Part shown: positions 1-9,055 of the stretch, piece after piece
Layout of the letters: each line of letters opens with the position of its first letter
Position numbering within the stretch: the stretch's first letter is position 1
Assembly (NCBI GenBank): GCA_903839035.1
Contig: CAIMAQ010000100.1
Coordinates: 1-42,933 of the forward strand
Reading direction: 5' to 3'
Origin: an uncultured Opitutia bacterium
GTDB taxonomy: Bacteria; Verrucomicrobiota; Verrucomicrobiia; Opitutales; Opitutaceae
DNA: 42,933 nucleotides
Made by a program: the position numbers and the translations under genes
Notes under the pieces: generated by a model
Database searches by the model: none
Told to the model about the DNA's origin: nothing
The model's input: the letters and a program-made list of their open reading frames with translations, nothing else

Positions 1-165
1 GCCGCGCGTGCCCAGCCCTGCGCCGTTGCCCCGTCGGCGGACTACCTCACGAAACCCGGTCGCGCCGAGGGCCGGGCGCCCACGGCCGTGATGCACCACT
101 ACGTCGCCGAGTCGAAGCGGTCGTATTTCCGCGATGGCTGGCGGATTGCCCTTCCGTCAGCCTGA
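1..165 (+). CDS. 3' end of a gene cut by the window edge; possibly a glycosyltransferase
   Basis: Frame 1 is open from the first base to a TGA at 163-165, giving 54 C-terminal residues. The tail contains HHYVAESKRSYFRDGW, an aromatic/basic ending that resembles the HY-x-x-KS pattern at the end of some GT-A glycosyltransferases; this is resemblance only. The stop lies 9 bases before the next glycosyltransferase start, and the fragment has the same strand and GC-rich codon use as the cluster. It is therefore most likely the preceding gene of the polysaccharide operon. Function cannot be fixed from 54 residues. Confidence 0.5.
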   Translation, partial: AARAQPCAVAPSADYLTKPGRAEGRAPTAVMHHYVAESKRSYFRDGWRIALPSA

Positions 166-174
166 GCCCGCGCC

Positions 175-1125
175 ATGCCCCCGCCCCTCGTCTCCCTCCT
201 CATCCCCTGCCACAACGCCGCACCGTGGCTGGCCGCCACGCTGGAGTCGGCGCTGGCGCAGACGTGGGAGGACAAGGAAATCATCTTCGTGGACGACGGC
301 TCGACCGACGGCAGCCTCGCCCTGGCCCAGGGGTTCGCCACCCGCGGTGTGCGGGTTTTTTCCCAAGCCAACGCCGGCGCCAGTGCGGCGCGGAACCGGG
401 CGCTCCGCGAGGCGCGCGGGGATTATTTCCAATTCCTCGATGCCGATGACCTGCTCGCCCCCGGCAAGCTCGCCGCGCAGCTCGCCCTGCTGGCCACGCG
501 TCCACCCGACACCGTTGCGGCCTGCGCCTGGGGGAGATTCACGACGGATCCCGCAGCCGCACGCTTTGTCGACGAGGCTGTCTTTCGCGATTTTGCCCCG
601 CTGGACTTTCTCGTGCTGGCGGGCGAGACAGGAGCGATGATGCACCCCTCCGCCTGGCTCGTGCCGCGCGGCGTCGCCCTGCGCGCCGGGGCCTGGGATG
701 AAACGCTCTCGCTCAACGACGACGGCGAATATTTTTCGCGGATCGCTCTCGCCAGCTCCGGCCTCGCCTTCTGCGTCGCCGCCGCTGCCCGCAGTTACTA
801 CCGTTCCGGCCTCTCCGGCAGCCTGAGCCAGCAACGCGGCGCCCGCGCCCGGCAGTCGCAGTTTCACTCCCTGGAACTCATCACGCGCCGGCTGCTGGCC
901 GCGGAGGACTCGCCGCGGATCCGTCGCGCCTGCGCCGGTTACTGGCGGCGGTACGTCCACGATTTTTTTCCGGCGCCCGCCCACCTAATCGCCAGCGCCG
1001 AGGCCGAGGTGCGCCAACTCGGTGAGAACGTGGGTCGGCCACTCATGGGTCCGAAGACCGCCCTCCTCGCCCGCCTGCTGGGTTGGAGAACCATCTGGCG
1101 CCTGAAATACCTGCTGCACCGATGA
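175..1125 (+). CDS. GT2-family glycosyltransferase
   Basis: This 316-residue protein has a GT-A fold glycosyltransferase N-terminus. It opens with a beta strand (VSLLIPCHN, residues 6-14), followed by the nucleotide-binding VDDGSTDGS (39-47) and the DXD-type metal site LDADD (88-92). Family members transfer a sugar from a nucleotide-sugar to a lipid-linked or membrane acceptor in the cytoplasm. No membrane helix is obvious. The length is normal for a short GT2 enzyme. The ATG at 175 is the first start after the previous stop; no purine-rich ribosome site precedes it. Its TGA overlaps the ATG of the next gene (ATGA at 1122-1125), which suggests translational coupling. The sugar and linkage cannot be told from sequence. 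Confidence 0.9.
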   Translation: MPPPLVSLLIPCHNAAPWLAATLESALAQTWEDKEIIFVDDGSTDGSLALAQGFATRGVRVFSQANAGASAARNRALREARGDYFQFLDADDLLAPGKLAAQLALLATRPPDTVAACAWGRFTTDPAAARFVDEAVFRDFAPLDFLVLAGETGAMMHPSAWLVPRGVALRAGAWDETLSLNDDGEYFSRIALASSGLAFCVAAAARSYYRSGLSGSLSQQRGARARQSQFHSLELITRRLLAAEDSPRIRRACAGYWRRYVHDFFPAPAHLIASAEAEVRQLGENVGRPLMGPKTALLARLLGWRTIWRLKYLLHR

Positions 1126-2366
1126 GCGCCAAAAAGATCCTCATCCTCACCGCCTCCCACCTCTGCCGGAACCCGCGCGTTGTGAAGGAGGCCGCCACCC
1201 TCGGCGCGGCCCGCTACGATGTCACGGTGATGACCGTCTCCATGCAGGATCGTTTCGAACGCCTGGACCTGGAACTGATGCGCGGCCTGCCCTTCCAGCG
1301 CACGGTGCTCAACTACCGCCCCACCACGCCGCGCGCCCGCCTGGCAAACCTGGTCCAGCGTAGCGCCACCTGGGGCGCCCGGCTCCTGTGCCGCACCCTC
1401 AACGTTGAGACCGCCCAGTCACTCGGCCCGGCCCGGGCCCTGTTGAATTTCGCCCGTTCGCATCCCGCAGACCTCACGATCGCCCACACGGAAATCCCCA
1501 TGTGGGCCACGCAATCGCTGATCAACGACGGGCGCCGCGTCGCCGTGGACGTGGAGGACTGGTATTCTCAGGATCTGATGTTTGCCGACCGGCGCAGCCG
1601 TCCAATCCGCCTGCTCCGCTCGGCCGAGGACTTTGTCCTCCATCACGCCGCCTATGCGTCTGCCACCTCGGACAGCATGGCGGACGCCCTGGCCGGGGCC
1701 TATCAGTGTCCCCGGCCCATCGTGCTGCGGAACACCTTTCCCCTGCAACCGCACTCGCGCGTCGACCGGCCGGCGGGCGATGCCCCACCTTCGTTCATCT
1801 GGTTTTCCCAGACCGTCGGCCCCGGCCGCGGTCTGGAACTTTTTTTCTCCGCCTGGGCGCAGACCCGGCAGCCGAGCCGGGTTCACCTGCTGGGTGATAT
1901 CCGGGCAGACTATCGCGCGCATCTGTTGTCCCGCCTGCCGGCGGCCCGCCGGGCCGATGTGAGTTTTATCCCGCTCGTCCCTCCGGACGACCTGCCCGCC
2001 AAGCTCGCCGAGTTCGACCTTGGGCTCGCCCTGGAGCCACCCTGGCCGCGCAACCGCGATGTCACGATTTCCAACAAGATCTTCCAATACATGAACGCCG
2101 GCCTCGCGGTCATTGCCACCGACACGGCCGGACAGAGCGAAGTCCTGCACGCCGCCCCCGACTGCGGGCTGCTCATCCAGGCGCATGAGACGACTCGGCT
2201 CACGGGCCAGCTCGATGCGCTGCTGGGTGATCGCGCACGCCTGCGCGCGTGCCAGTTCGCCGCCCGCACCGCGGCGGCCACCCAGTTCAACTGGGCGCAC
2301 GCCGCGCCGCGGTTGCTGACCGCCGTGGACCGCGCGCTCTCCGCCCCCATCGTCCAGCTGGTCTGA
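1122..2366 (+). CDS. GT4-type (GT-B fold) glycosyltransferase
   Basis: A 414-residue protein starting MSAKKILILTASHLCRNPRV, the usual first strand of a GT-B glycosyltransferase. The second Rossmann domain holds SNKIFQYMNAGLAVIATD (about 317-334), the donor-binding region of GT4 enzymes, although the usual E-x7-E is weak. An in-frame ATG exists at 1083, inside the previous gene. The start at 1122 is preferred because it gives the ATGA overlap and puts the conserved strand at the N-terminus. The protein probably adds one sugar of the repeat unit on the cytoplasmic face. The linkage and donor are unknown. Confidence 0.87.
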   Translation: MSAKKILILTASHLCRNPRVVKEAATLGAARYDVTVMTVSMQDRFERLDLELMRGLPFQRTVLNYRPTTPRARLANLVQRSATWGARLLCRTLNVETAQSLGPARALLNFARSHPADLTIAHTEIPMWATQSLINDGRRVAVDVEDWYSQDLMFADRRSRPIRLLRSAEDFVLHHAAYASATSDSMADALAGAYQCPRPIVLRNTFPLQPHSRVDRPAGDAPPSFIWFSQTVGPGRGLELFFSAWAQTRQPSRVHLLGDIRADYRAHLLSRLPAARRADVSFIPLVPPDDLPAKLAEFDLGLALEPPWPRNRDVTISNKIFQYMNAGLAVIATDTAGQSEVLHAAPDCGLLIQAHETTRLTGQLDALLGDRARLRACQFAARTAAATQFNWAHAAPRLLTAVDRALSAPIVQLV

Positions 2367-2372
2367 ACCGCG

Positions 2373-3236
2373 ATGACTTTCCGGCTCCTCCTCATTCCCC
2401 AGCTGCTCGGGTTGTCGCTCGGCCTCCTGGACCGTCACCGGGCCAAGGCGCTGACCCGAAGTCTCGCCATCTGGCTCTGCCGGATTTCCCTCCAGTGCCT
2501 GAGCCGGCCCTACCGTTTGCGGACCGAGCCCTGCATCATTTTTGCACCCCACCAGGATGACGAGACCCTCGGCTGCGGCGGATTGATCGCGCGCAAGCGC
2601 AACGAGGGTCTGCCGGTCCACGTCATCTTCATCACCGACGGCAGCGCCTCGCATACCGGGCACCCGGGGATCACCGCGGGCGAGGTGGGCAGCATCCGGC
2701 GGCGCGAGGCCCTCGCCGCCCTCGCCATTCTGGGCGTCGAGTCCTGCGCCATCCACTTTCTCGATGAGGCCGACGGCACGCTGAAAAACCTCGCGGCCGG
2801 ACGCGAGTCGGCCCTCGTGGCGCGGCTCGCCGGCCTGATCGCCTGGATCCAGCCGGGGGAGATTTTCCTGCCCTGCAGCCCGGACGGCAGCAGCGAGCAC
2901 GACGCCGCCTTTGGTTTTGTCTGCGCGGCCGTGGTCCAAGCCGGGGTGCAGCCCGACTTCTGGCAGTATCCCGTGTGGTCCTGGTGGAATCCCGGCCTCC
3001 TGATCGAGCGCATGATCTTCAACCAGGGCTATTGCGTGCAGCCCACGGAGGACTTCCAACCGATCAAGACCCGCGCGCTTGCCCGCTACCAGTCCCAGCT
3101 CGAGCCCATCCCCCCCTGGTCCGAACCGGCGCTGCCCCCCGGACTGGTGCACAGCTGCAACTCCGGCCACGAATTTTTCTTCCGCTTCATCCCGCCCCTG
3201 CCCGGCGTCGATGCCGCCGGTACCCCCGTGATCTGA
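2373..3236 (+). CDS. PIG-L/LmbE-family N-acetylsugar deacetylase
   Basis: This 287-residue protein has the PIG-L zinc-hydrolase signature APHQDDETLGCGG (58-70), with His60 and Asp63 as likely metal/catalytic residues. The third zinc ligand is likely His176 in SSEHDAA. Family enzymes remove acetyl groups from N-acetylglucosamine-type sugars on lipid carriers or small glycosides. The first 45 residues are hydrophobic and basic (LLLIPQLLGLSLGLL and LAIWLCRISLQCL), so the enzyme may be membrane-associated. It starts 6 bases after the previous stop within the polysaccharide operon, so deacetylation of an amino-sugar in the repeat unit or its precursor is the likely role. Substrate is inferred from context only. 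Confidence 0.88.
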   Translation: MTFRLLLIPQLLGLSLGLLDRHRAKALTRSLAIWLCRISLQCLSRPYRLRTEPCIIFAPHQDDETLGCGGLIARKRNEGLPVHVIFITDGSASHTGHPGITAGEVGSIRRREALAALAILGVESCAIHFLDEADGTLKNLAAGRESALVARLAGLIAWIQPGEIFLPCSPDGSSEHDAAFGFVCAAVVQAGVQPDFWQYPVWSWWNPGLLIERMIFNQGYCVQPTEDFQPIKTRALARYQSQLEPIPPWSEPALPPGLVHSCNSGHEFFFRFIPPLPGVDAAGTPVI

Positions 3237-3246
3237 CGCTCTCCGC

Positions 3247-4545
3247 ATGCACCGCGTCCTCATCATCAGCCCGCACTTTCCGCCGACCAATGCGCCGGAC
3301 CACCAGCGCGTGCGGATGAGCCTCCCGTACTTTCGCGAGTACGGCTGGGACCCGGTCGTGCTCGCCGTGGAGGCCGGCGCCGTTCCCGGCCCGCAGGATC
3401 CGCTGCTCGCCACGACCGTGCCGGCCGATGTGCCAGTGCATCGCGTCGGCGCCCTGCCCCTGGCCCTGACGCGACGCGTAGGCCTGGGCAACCTGGCTTA
3501 CCGCGCATGGTTCCAGCTCCGAGCCACCGGGGACCGCCTGCTGCGCAACGGACAGTTCGACCTGGTGTATTTTTCCACCACCCAGTTCGTCGCCACCGCG
3601 CTCGGCCGCCGCTGGCTGCGCCGCTACGGGGTGCCTTTTGTCGTGGATCTGCAGGATCCGTGGCGCACCGACTACTATGAACGCCCCGGGGCCCCGCCGC
3701 CTCCCGGCGGGTGGAAATATCGTCTGGCGCGCTGGCAGGCGGCCCGCCTCGAGGAGCGTTCCTGGCGCGACGCCGCGGGCTTTGTCAGCGTGAGCGAAGA
3801 CTATCTCACCCAACTCCGGGCGCGCTATCCCTGGTTTGACCCGAAGCCCGCCACCTACATCCCCTTCGGTGCACCCGAGGCAGATTTCGCCCTGGCCCGC
3901 GCCCATGCCGAGTGGACCCCGGCCTTCACCCGCGAGCCCGGCGCCGTGCATCTCGTGAGCGTCGGGGCAGTCGGACCGATCATGCGCACCGCGTTGGAGT
4001 TTCTCTTCGCCGGGCTCCGCAACCTCCGCGTGACCGCCCCGGCCGATGCCGCGCGCCTGCGCCTGCACTTCATCGGTACCAGCTACGCCGGAACCCGCGC
4101 CGAGCCTTCCGTGCTTCCTGTCGCCGCGGCCTGCGGCGTCGCCGAACACGTGCGCGAAGAAACCGGCCGCGTCGGCTATTTCACCGCCATCGCGACCCTG
4201 CTGGCGGCCGACGCGCTAATCATCCCGGGCTCCGACGACCCCGCCTACAACCCCTCTAAGATCGCCTCCAGTTTTCTCGCGGGAAAACCATCCCTGGCCC
4301 TGACGCCCACCGGGTCAGCAATGGACCGCATGGTCCGTGAGCTTAATTTTGCCACCGTGGCCAGCTGGCCCTCCGCCGAGGGGGTGACCGGGGTGACGGA
4401 TTTTCTCCGGCGTCTGCTCGACCATCCCATTACGGGATCCGCCACCACCCCGAACTGGCCGCTCTTCACCGCCACCCACACCGCCCGCGCCCGCACCCGC
4501 CAGCAATGCGAGCTCCTCGACCAGGCGCTGGCCAACCGGACATGA
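3247..4545 (+). CDS. GT4-like glycosyltransferase
   Basis: A 432-residue protein beginning MHRVLIISPHFPPTNAPDHQ, typical of the acceptor domain of GT-B glycosyltransferases (ISPHFPP...R). A central VVDLQDPW motif and a late SSFLAGKPSLALTP segment are also seen in this group. The classic E-x7-E donor motif is not clear, so it belongs to a divergent GT4-like subgroup often found in polysaccharide clusters. It begins 10 bases after the deacetylase stop, and its own TGA overlaps the next ATG (4542-4545). The likely role is addition of one sugar to the lipid-linked repeat unit. Confidence 0.82.
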   Translation: MHRVLIISPHFPPTNAPDHQRVRMSLPYFREYGWDPVVLAVEAGAVPGPQDPLLATTVPADVPVHRVGALPLALTRRVGLGNLAYRAWFQLRATGDRLLRNGQFDLVYFSTTQFVATALGRRWLRRYGVPFVVDLQDPWRTDYYERPGAPPPPGGWKYRLARWQAARLEERSWRDAAGFVSVSEDYLTQLRARYPWFDPKPATYIPFGAPEADFALARAHAEWTPAFTREPGAVHLVSVGAVGPIMRTALEFLFAGLRNLRVTAPADAARLRLHFIGTSYAGTRAEPSVLPVAAACGVAEHVREETGRVGYFTAIATLLAADALIIPGSDDPAYNPSKIASSFLAGKPSLALTPTGSAMDRMVRELNFATVASWPSAEGVTGVTDFLRRLLDHPITGSATTPNWPLFTATHTARARTRQQCELLDQALANRT

Positions 4546-6086
4546 CCGCAACCCGTCAACCCCGTCCCCTCGACCGCCACACCCAGATTGGCGACCTGGC
4601 GGACAGCGTGCGCTGGATGGTGAAGCGGGCCCTGATCCCGGTGGCCGTGATTCTGGCGGCGGAGACCGCGCTGTTGTTTTTCACCGGCAGTCCCGGCGCC
4701 ACCGCTTTTGCCCTGATCGCGGTGGGGACACTGGTCGTGCTGGGCCTCTGGCGGGCCAAGGGCATCGGGCTGCCCCTGGTGCCCCTGCTCGCCCTGCAAA
4801 ATCTCGTGGTCTACGGCCTGCCCATCGTCATCGGCCATGAGGTCCTCTCCCTTTACCCTGCGAATTACATCACCCAATCCGGCTTCGAGGTCCTGATCTT
4901 CAGCTGCAGCCTGATCGGCTTCTGGCGCCTGGGGATGGGAATCTTTCACCCCGCGCCCTCGACGTCGTATGCGCTGCGCAGCTTCAAGCAGGAGGGCGCC
5001 GGCAAACTCCAGCGGATCGGCTTCGGCCTGATCCTCGGCTCCTCGCTCTACCTGCTGCTGGACAGCCTGCAACTGACCAGCGGGGTCTTCGGCCTCCTGC
5101 CCGAGGGCAGCTATTCGCTGGTCTCGACGCTGATCTCCGCCGCCGGGGCCTGCGGATTTTTCCTCGTCGCGATGTTTGTGGGTTCGCGGAGCGTTTCCGC
5201 GGTGGGCCAGTTTGTCTTTTGGGCGCTCCTGGTCGGCGACTGTTTCATCAGTGCGTCCGGGTTCCTGCTGTCCGCCACCACAGCGCTGGTCGCCTCGGTC
5301 ATGATCGGGCTGTTCTGGAGCTCAGGCCGGATGCCTTGGCGTTACCTCGTCGTCGTGGTGTCCGTCCTGTCCTTCCTGAATCTCGGCAAGTTCACCATGC
5401 GCGAGCAATATTGGACGCCGGAGGGCGACCAGCCGCAGGTCGGCCTGGGCGAGATGCCGCGTCATTACGCCGAATGGATCCAGGCCAGCTACGAGACCAT
5501 CGCTCCCGCCGGTCCGGGCGGAATCGCCCGGGATGACCACGAGAAGCGGACCAAGGGCCAAAGCCTGCTCGAGCGCGTCAACAATCTGCAAAACCTGCTG
5601 TTTGTCATCGATGCGATCGACGCCGGCCACATCGCCCCGCTGCGGGGTGCAACCTACACGCTGATTCCGCCCTTGCTCATGCCACGCATCCTCTGGCCGG
5701 ACAAGCCGCGCACCCACGAGGGCCAGATCCTGCTCAACATCCACTTTGGACGGCAGGAACTCGACTCGACCCTGCAGACCTACATTGCCTGGGGCCTGCT
5801 GGCGGAGGCCTATGGCAACTTTGGCCCCGTCGCCGGCACGCTGGTGCTCGGCGCCTTCCTCGGGCTCTGCTTCGCCTGGCTGGAAAGTTTCACCGCCCGC
5901 AAACTCCTGATCTCCCTCGAGGGCTTCATCGCCTTCACGATCCTGCTCGGTATCATGGGTTCGTTTGAAATGGTCGCGAGCGTCCTGATCACCTCGGTCT
6001 TTCAGTCCGTGATGGTGCTGATCATCGCAAGCGTGCCCTTCGTCGAGAGCACGAGCCTGCAACGGCCCGGCGCCAAAGTCACCTAA
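4542..6086 (+). CDS. multi-pass membrane protein, Wzy-type polysaccharide polymerase candidate
   Basis: A 514-residue integral membrane protein with about ten or more hydrophobic helices, the first near residues 30-47 (IPVAVILAAETALLFFTG). A large extracytoplasmic loop spans roughly 285-410 and contains LIPPLLMPRILWPDKPRTHEG. It is followed by an amphipathic turn (TYIAWGLLAEAYGNFGP) and more helices. This layout, with many helices, one large late loop and a cluster location, matches O-antigen/exopolysaccharide polymerases of the Wzy type. Those proteins have little sequence identity, so the call rests on topology and context. An upstream in-frame ATG at 4506 lies inside the previous gene; 4542 is preferred because of the ATGA overlap. 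A second polymerase/ligase-like gene lies at 10174. Confidence 0.72.
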   Translation: MTATRQPRPLDRHTQIGDLADSVRWMVKRALIPVAVILAAETALLFFTGSPGATAFALIAVGTLVVLGLWRAKGIGLPLVPLLALQNLVVYGLPIVIGHEVLSLYPANYITQSGFEVLIFSCSLIGFWRLGMGIFHPAPSTSYALRSFKQEGAGKLQRIGFGLILGSSLYLLLDSLQLTSGVFGLLPEGSYSLVSTLISAAGACGFFLVAMFVGSRSVSAVGQFVFWALLVGDCFISASGFLLSATTALVASVMIGLFWSSGRMPWRYLVVVVSVLSFLNLGKFTMREQYWTPEGDQPQVGLGEMPRHYAEWIQASYETIAPAGPGGIARDDHEKRTKGQSLLERVNNLQNLLFVIDAIDAGHIAPLRGATYTLIPPLLMPRILWPDKPRTHEGQILLNIHFGRQELDSTLQTYIAWGLLAEAYGNFGPVAGTLVLGAFLGLCFAWLESFTARKLLISLEGFIAFTILLGIMGSFEMVASVLITSVFQSVMVLIIASVPFVESTSLQRPGAKVT

Positions 6087-6092
6087 CCGCGC

Positions 6093-7271
6093 ATGTCCCC
6101 CCGCCTCGCCGTGGTGCTCTCGCACCCCACCCAGTATTACTGCCCGTGGTTTCGCTGGCTGCGGGCGCATACCGCCCTCGAGTTCCGCGTGTTCTACCTC
6201 TGGGAGGCCGGCGTCACCGCCCGGCCCGATCCGGAATTCCTGACCACCTTCAAGTGGGACGTGGATCTGCTCAGCGGCTATGAATCGGAATTTGTGCCCA
6301 ACACCGCGCCCACGCCCGGCACGGATCATTTTTGGGGCCTGCGCAACCCGACGCTGACCGCCCGTCTCGCCGCCTGGCAACCCGACGCCGTGCTCCTCTT
6401 CGGTTACGCCTACGCCAGTCACCTCCGCCTCATTGCCTGGGCCCGCCGCCGGCACTTGCCGCTCATCTTCCGCGGGGACTCCCACTTCCTCGGCCGACCC
6501 GCCCCCGGCGGGCTGCCGACGTTTCTCCTGCGCCTGCTCTACCGCAAATTCGCCACCGTCACCTACGTGGGGCAGGCCAACCGCGACTACTTCACGACCC
6601 TCGGCGTCCCGCCGGAAAAACTCTTCTTCGCCCCGCATGCCGTGAATGCGGCCCTCTTCGATCCGGCGCGGCCGGAGCCGGCCCTCGCGGCCCGCACTCT
6701 GCGCACCCAGCTCGGACTCAGCGCCTCGACGCGCGTCGTCCTGTTCGCGGGAAAATTCGTCGCCGCCAAGCAGCCGCTCGAGCTCCTCGCGGCCTTTCTC
6801 GCGCTCAATCTGCCGGACACCGCCCTCGTGTTGGTCGGCGACGGCCCGGAAAAAATCGCCCTGCTGGAGCGAGCCCGCTCGGCGCCCGCCGGCCGCGTGT
6901 TTTTCCTGCCCTTCGCCAACCAGAGCGAGATGCCCGCTCGCTACCTGCTGGCCGATGTCTTTGCCCTGCCGTCGCGCGGTCTCTACGAGACGTGGGGTCT
7001 CGCGGTCAACGAGGCCATGCACCTAGGCCTGCCCTGCCTCGTGAGCGACCGCGTCGGTTGCCAGCGGGATCTGGTCACCGACGGCGACACCGGCTGGGTC
7101 TTCCGCGCCGACGACCCGGCGCAGCTCCGCGAAAAACTTTCCGCCGCGCTGACCACGGATCTTTCCGGTTTCACGGACCGGGTCGCGCAGCGCATCGCTG
7201 GCTACACCTACGCGCAGACGACCACCGGCCTGCTCGCCGCCCTCGCCAGTCTGCCCCCTGCCCGCCCATGA
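6093..7271 (+). CDS. GT4-family glycosyltransferase
   Basis: This 392-residue protein starts MSPRLAVVLSHPTQYY and has the two-domain GT-B layout. The donor-binding region is well formed: FALPSRGLYETWGLAVNEAM (about 289-308), with the E-x7-E pattern (E in YETWG, E in NEAM) that contacts the nucleotide sugar in GT4 enzymes. A VLFAGKF strand near residue 215 opens the C-terminal domain. The gene begins 6 bases after the membrane protein stop and ends in an ATGA overlap with the next glycosyltransferase. It probably acts in the cytoplasm on the lipid-linked oligosaccharide. Specificity is unknown. Confidence 0.92.
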   Translation: MSPRLAVVLSHPTQYYCPWFRWLRAHTALEFRVFYLWEAGVTARPDPEFLTTFKWDVDLLSGYESEFVPNTAPTPGTDHFWGLRNPTLTARLAAWQPDAVLLFGYAYASHLRLIAWARRRHLPLIFRGDSHFLGRPAPGGLPTFLLRLLYRKFATVTYVGQANRDYFTTLGVPPEKLFFAPHAVNAALFDPARPEPALAARTLRTQLGLSASTRVVLFAGKFVAAKQPLELLAAFLALNLPDTALVLVGDGPEKIALLERARSAPAGRVFFLPFANQSEMPARYLLADVFALPSRGLYETWGLAVNEAMHLGLPCLVSDRVGCQRDLVTDGDTGWVFRADDPAQLREKLSAALTTDLSGFTDRVAQRIAGYTYAQTTTGLLAALASLPPARP

Positions 7272-8407
7272 GAATCACCGTCGTCATGGGTTTCTTTCTG
7301 CCGATGCCTCCGGCCGCCGGCGGTGCGACGGAAAAATCGTGGCATGCGCTCGCCCTGGAACTCGCCCGGCGCGGACACAACGTGACGGTGATCTCGCGCC
7401 AGTGGCCCGGCTGGCCGGACCAGGAGACCCGTGAGGGGGTTCACTACCTCCGGCTTCCCGGCTTCGATCACACCCGCCGCCTCGTGAAGAATCTCTGGCT
7501 CGATTTCCGGTGGAGTCTGCGCGTGTGGCGCCGCCTGCCCCACGCCGATGTCACGGTGGTCAATTGCGTCGCCCTGCCCGTGTGGCTCGGCTGGCTGCGC
7601 GGGCCGGCCGGCCAGCTCGTGGTGATGCCCGGCCGCATGCCCAAGGGCCAGTACCGCCTCTATCGCCGGCTCGACCGGGTCATCGCCGTGAGTTCCCCGG
7701 TCCGCGCCGCGGTCCTCGCGGAAAATTCCCGCCTCGCCAGCCTCACCAAGGTTTTCGGCTATCCCATCCGTTGGTCCGACCTTGCCCAACCCCGGCCCGC
7801 CCCCGCGCCCGGCACGCCCGTGACCATCGGTTACATCGGCCGGATTCACCGCGAAAAAGGCCTCGACCTGCTCGTCGCCGCTCTCGCCCGTCTGGCGAAA
7901 CAACCCGGGCTGCCCGCCTGGCGGGTGGTGCTCTGCGGCCCGACGGACGTGAGTTACGGCGGTTCCGGTCCCGGCTATGCGCAAGAACTGCAGCGCTCCC
8001 TCGCACAGGCCCTGCCCATGGGCACCTACGAACTGCGCCCGGCGGAATTTTCCGCGGAGCGGCTGGCCGCCGTTTACCGCAGCCTGGATGTGTTTTGCTA
8101 CCCGAGCCTTTCCACCCAGGGCGAGACCTTCGGCGTGGCCGTCATTGAGGCGATGGCGGCCGGGGCCGTTCCGGTCGTTTCCGGCCTGCCCTGTTTCCGC
8201 GACTATATCCGCGCCGGTGAAAACGGGGAGAGGTTCGACCACACCGCCGCCGACGCCCCGGAGCGGCTCGCGGCGGCCATTGCCGGGCTGGTGTCCGATC
8301 CCGCCCGCCGGGTGTGCCTGGCGCGCGCAGCCCGTCATGATGCGGAACACTACGATTTTACGGTGTACGCCGACCGGCTCCTGGCGGATTTTTCGACGTT
8401 GAAGTGA
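7268..8407 (+). CDS. GT4-family glycosyltransferase
   Basis: A 379-residue GT-B glycosyltransferase. The N-terminus MRITVVMGFFLPMPPAAGGA is the acceptor-domain strand and glycine loop. IGYIGRIHREKGLDLLVAAL (around residue 190-210) opens the donor domain, and YPSLSTQGETFGVAVIEAM (about 276-294) is the E-x7-E donor motif. The reading frame is open far upstream (to 6332), but that part is antisense-like low-complexity sequence inside the previous gene. The ATG at 7268, overlapping the previous TGA, is the credible start. Sugar specificity cannot be inferred. Confidence 0.92.
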   Translation: MRITVVMGFFLPMPPAAGGATEKSWHALALELARRGHNVTVISRQWPGWPDQETREGVHYLRLPGFDHTRRLVKNLWLDFRWSLRVWRRLPHADVTVVNCVALPVWLGWLRGPAGQLVVMPGRMPKGQYRLYRRLDRVIAVSSPVRAAVLAENSRLASLTKVFGYPIRWSDLAQPRPAPAPGTPVTIGYIGRIHREKGLDLLVAALARLAKQPGLPAWRVVLCGPTDVSYGGSGPGYAQELQRSLAQALPMGTYELRPAEFSAERLAAVYRSLDVFCYPSLSTQGETFGVAVIEAMAAGAVPVVSGLPCFRDYIRAGENGERFDHTAADAPERLAAAIAGLVSDPARRVCLARAARHDAEHYDFTVYADRLLADFSTLK

Positions 8408-8439
8408 CCGCCGTCCGCCCGTCTTACTCCGGCTGACCC

Positions 8440-9003
8440 ATGGCAGCAGAAGCCCCCTACCTCGGACAAAACTGCACCACCCCCTATCCGCGCGGAGAGG
8501 TGCTGCGGCGGATGCTTTGGGCGTTGGTGCAGGCCACCGTGTTTCGCTGGAGCCCGCGGCCATTCCACGGTTTTCGCGCCAGCCTGCTCAAGCTGTTTGG
8601 CGCGACGATTCCGGCTCCCTTCCAAGTGGTCATCTTTCCCACGGCGAAAATCACTTTCCCGTGGAAGCTCACCCTCGCGCCCCGCAGCATGGTCGGGCCC
8701 CGCGTCATTCTCTACAATCTCGCCCCGATCACCCTCCAGCGCGGCGCCAATGTCAGCCAGAACTGCCACCTCTGCGCCGGCACGCACGATTTCAACCGCT
8801 GGGCCATGCCGCTGGTCACGCGCCCGATCGTCATCGGCGAAAATGCGTGGCTGGGGGCGGATGTCTTTGTCGGCCCTGGCGTTACCGTCGGGGAGCTCTG
8901 CGTCGTCGGCGCCCGCTCCGTCGTCGTGAAGGACCTGCCCCCGCGCACGATTGGCGTCGGCTCGCCCTGCCGGCCGGTCAAACCGCGCCAAGCGCCGCAA
9001 TGA
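8440..9003 (+). CDS. hexapeptide-repeat acyltransferase, WcaF-like
   Basis: A 187-residue left-handed beta-helix acyltransferase. Imperfect hexapeptide repeats run from about residue 70 to 175 (for example IVIGENAWLGADVFVGPGV). The conserved loop NCHLCAGTHDF carries the histidine expected to activate the acceptor hydroxyl. Length and order match the WcaF/colanic acid-type O-acetyltransferases, which use acetyl-CoA to decorate polysaccharide precursors. The gene is preceded by a 32-base gap, one of the larger ones in the cluster. It probably O-acetylates a sugar of the repeat unit. Confidence 0.87.
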   Translation: MAAEAPYLGQNCTTPYPRGEVLRRMLWALVQATVFRWSPRPFHGFRASLLKLFGATIPAPFQVVIFPTAKITFPWKLTLAPRSMVGPRVILYNLAPITLQRGANVSQNCHLCAGTHDFNRWAMPLVTRPIVIGENAWLGADVFVGPGVTVGELCVVGARSVVVKDLPPRTIGVGSPCRPVKPRQAPQ

Positions 9004-9055
9004 GCCAGCGGACGGATGCGTCCTTTCTGTCTGCGGTAAGGCTTTTCTACTCCCG

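Noticed and set aside
1419..3491. A 690-codon open frame on the - strand
   Set aside because: It runs antisense to three well-supported + strand genes (1122, 2373, 3247) and has no recognisable motif; stop codons are rare on the opposite strand of GC-rich genes.
5322..7022. A 566-codon open frame on the - strand
   Set aside because: Antisense to the membrane protein and GT4 genes; its composition (E/G/R-rich, no domain pattern) is that of a shadow frame.
6332..7267. N-terminal extension of the GT4 gene at 7268
   Set aside because: The extension overlaps a well-supported GT4 gene in another frame and reads as Arg/Pro/Ala-rich low complexity.
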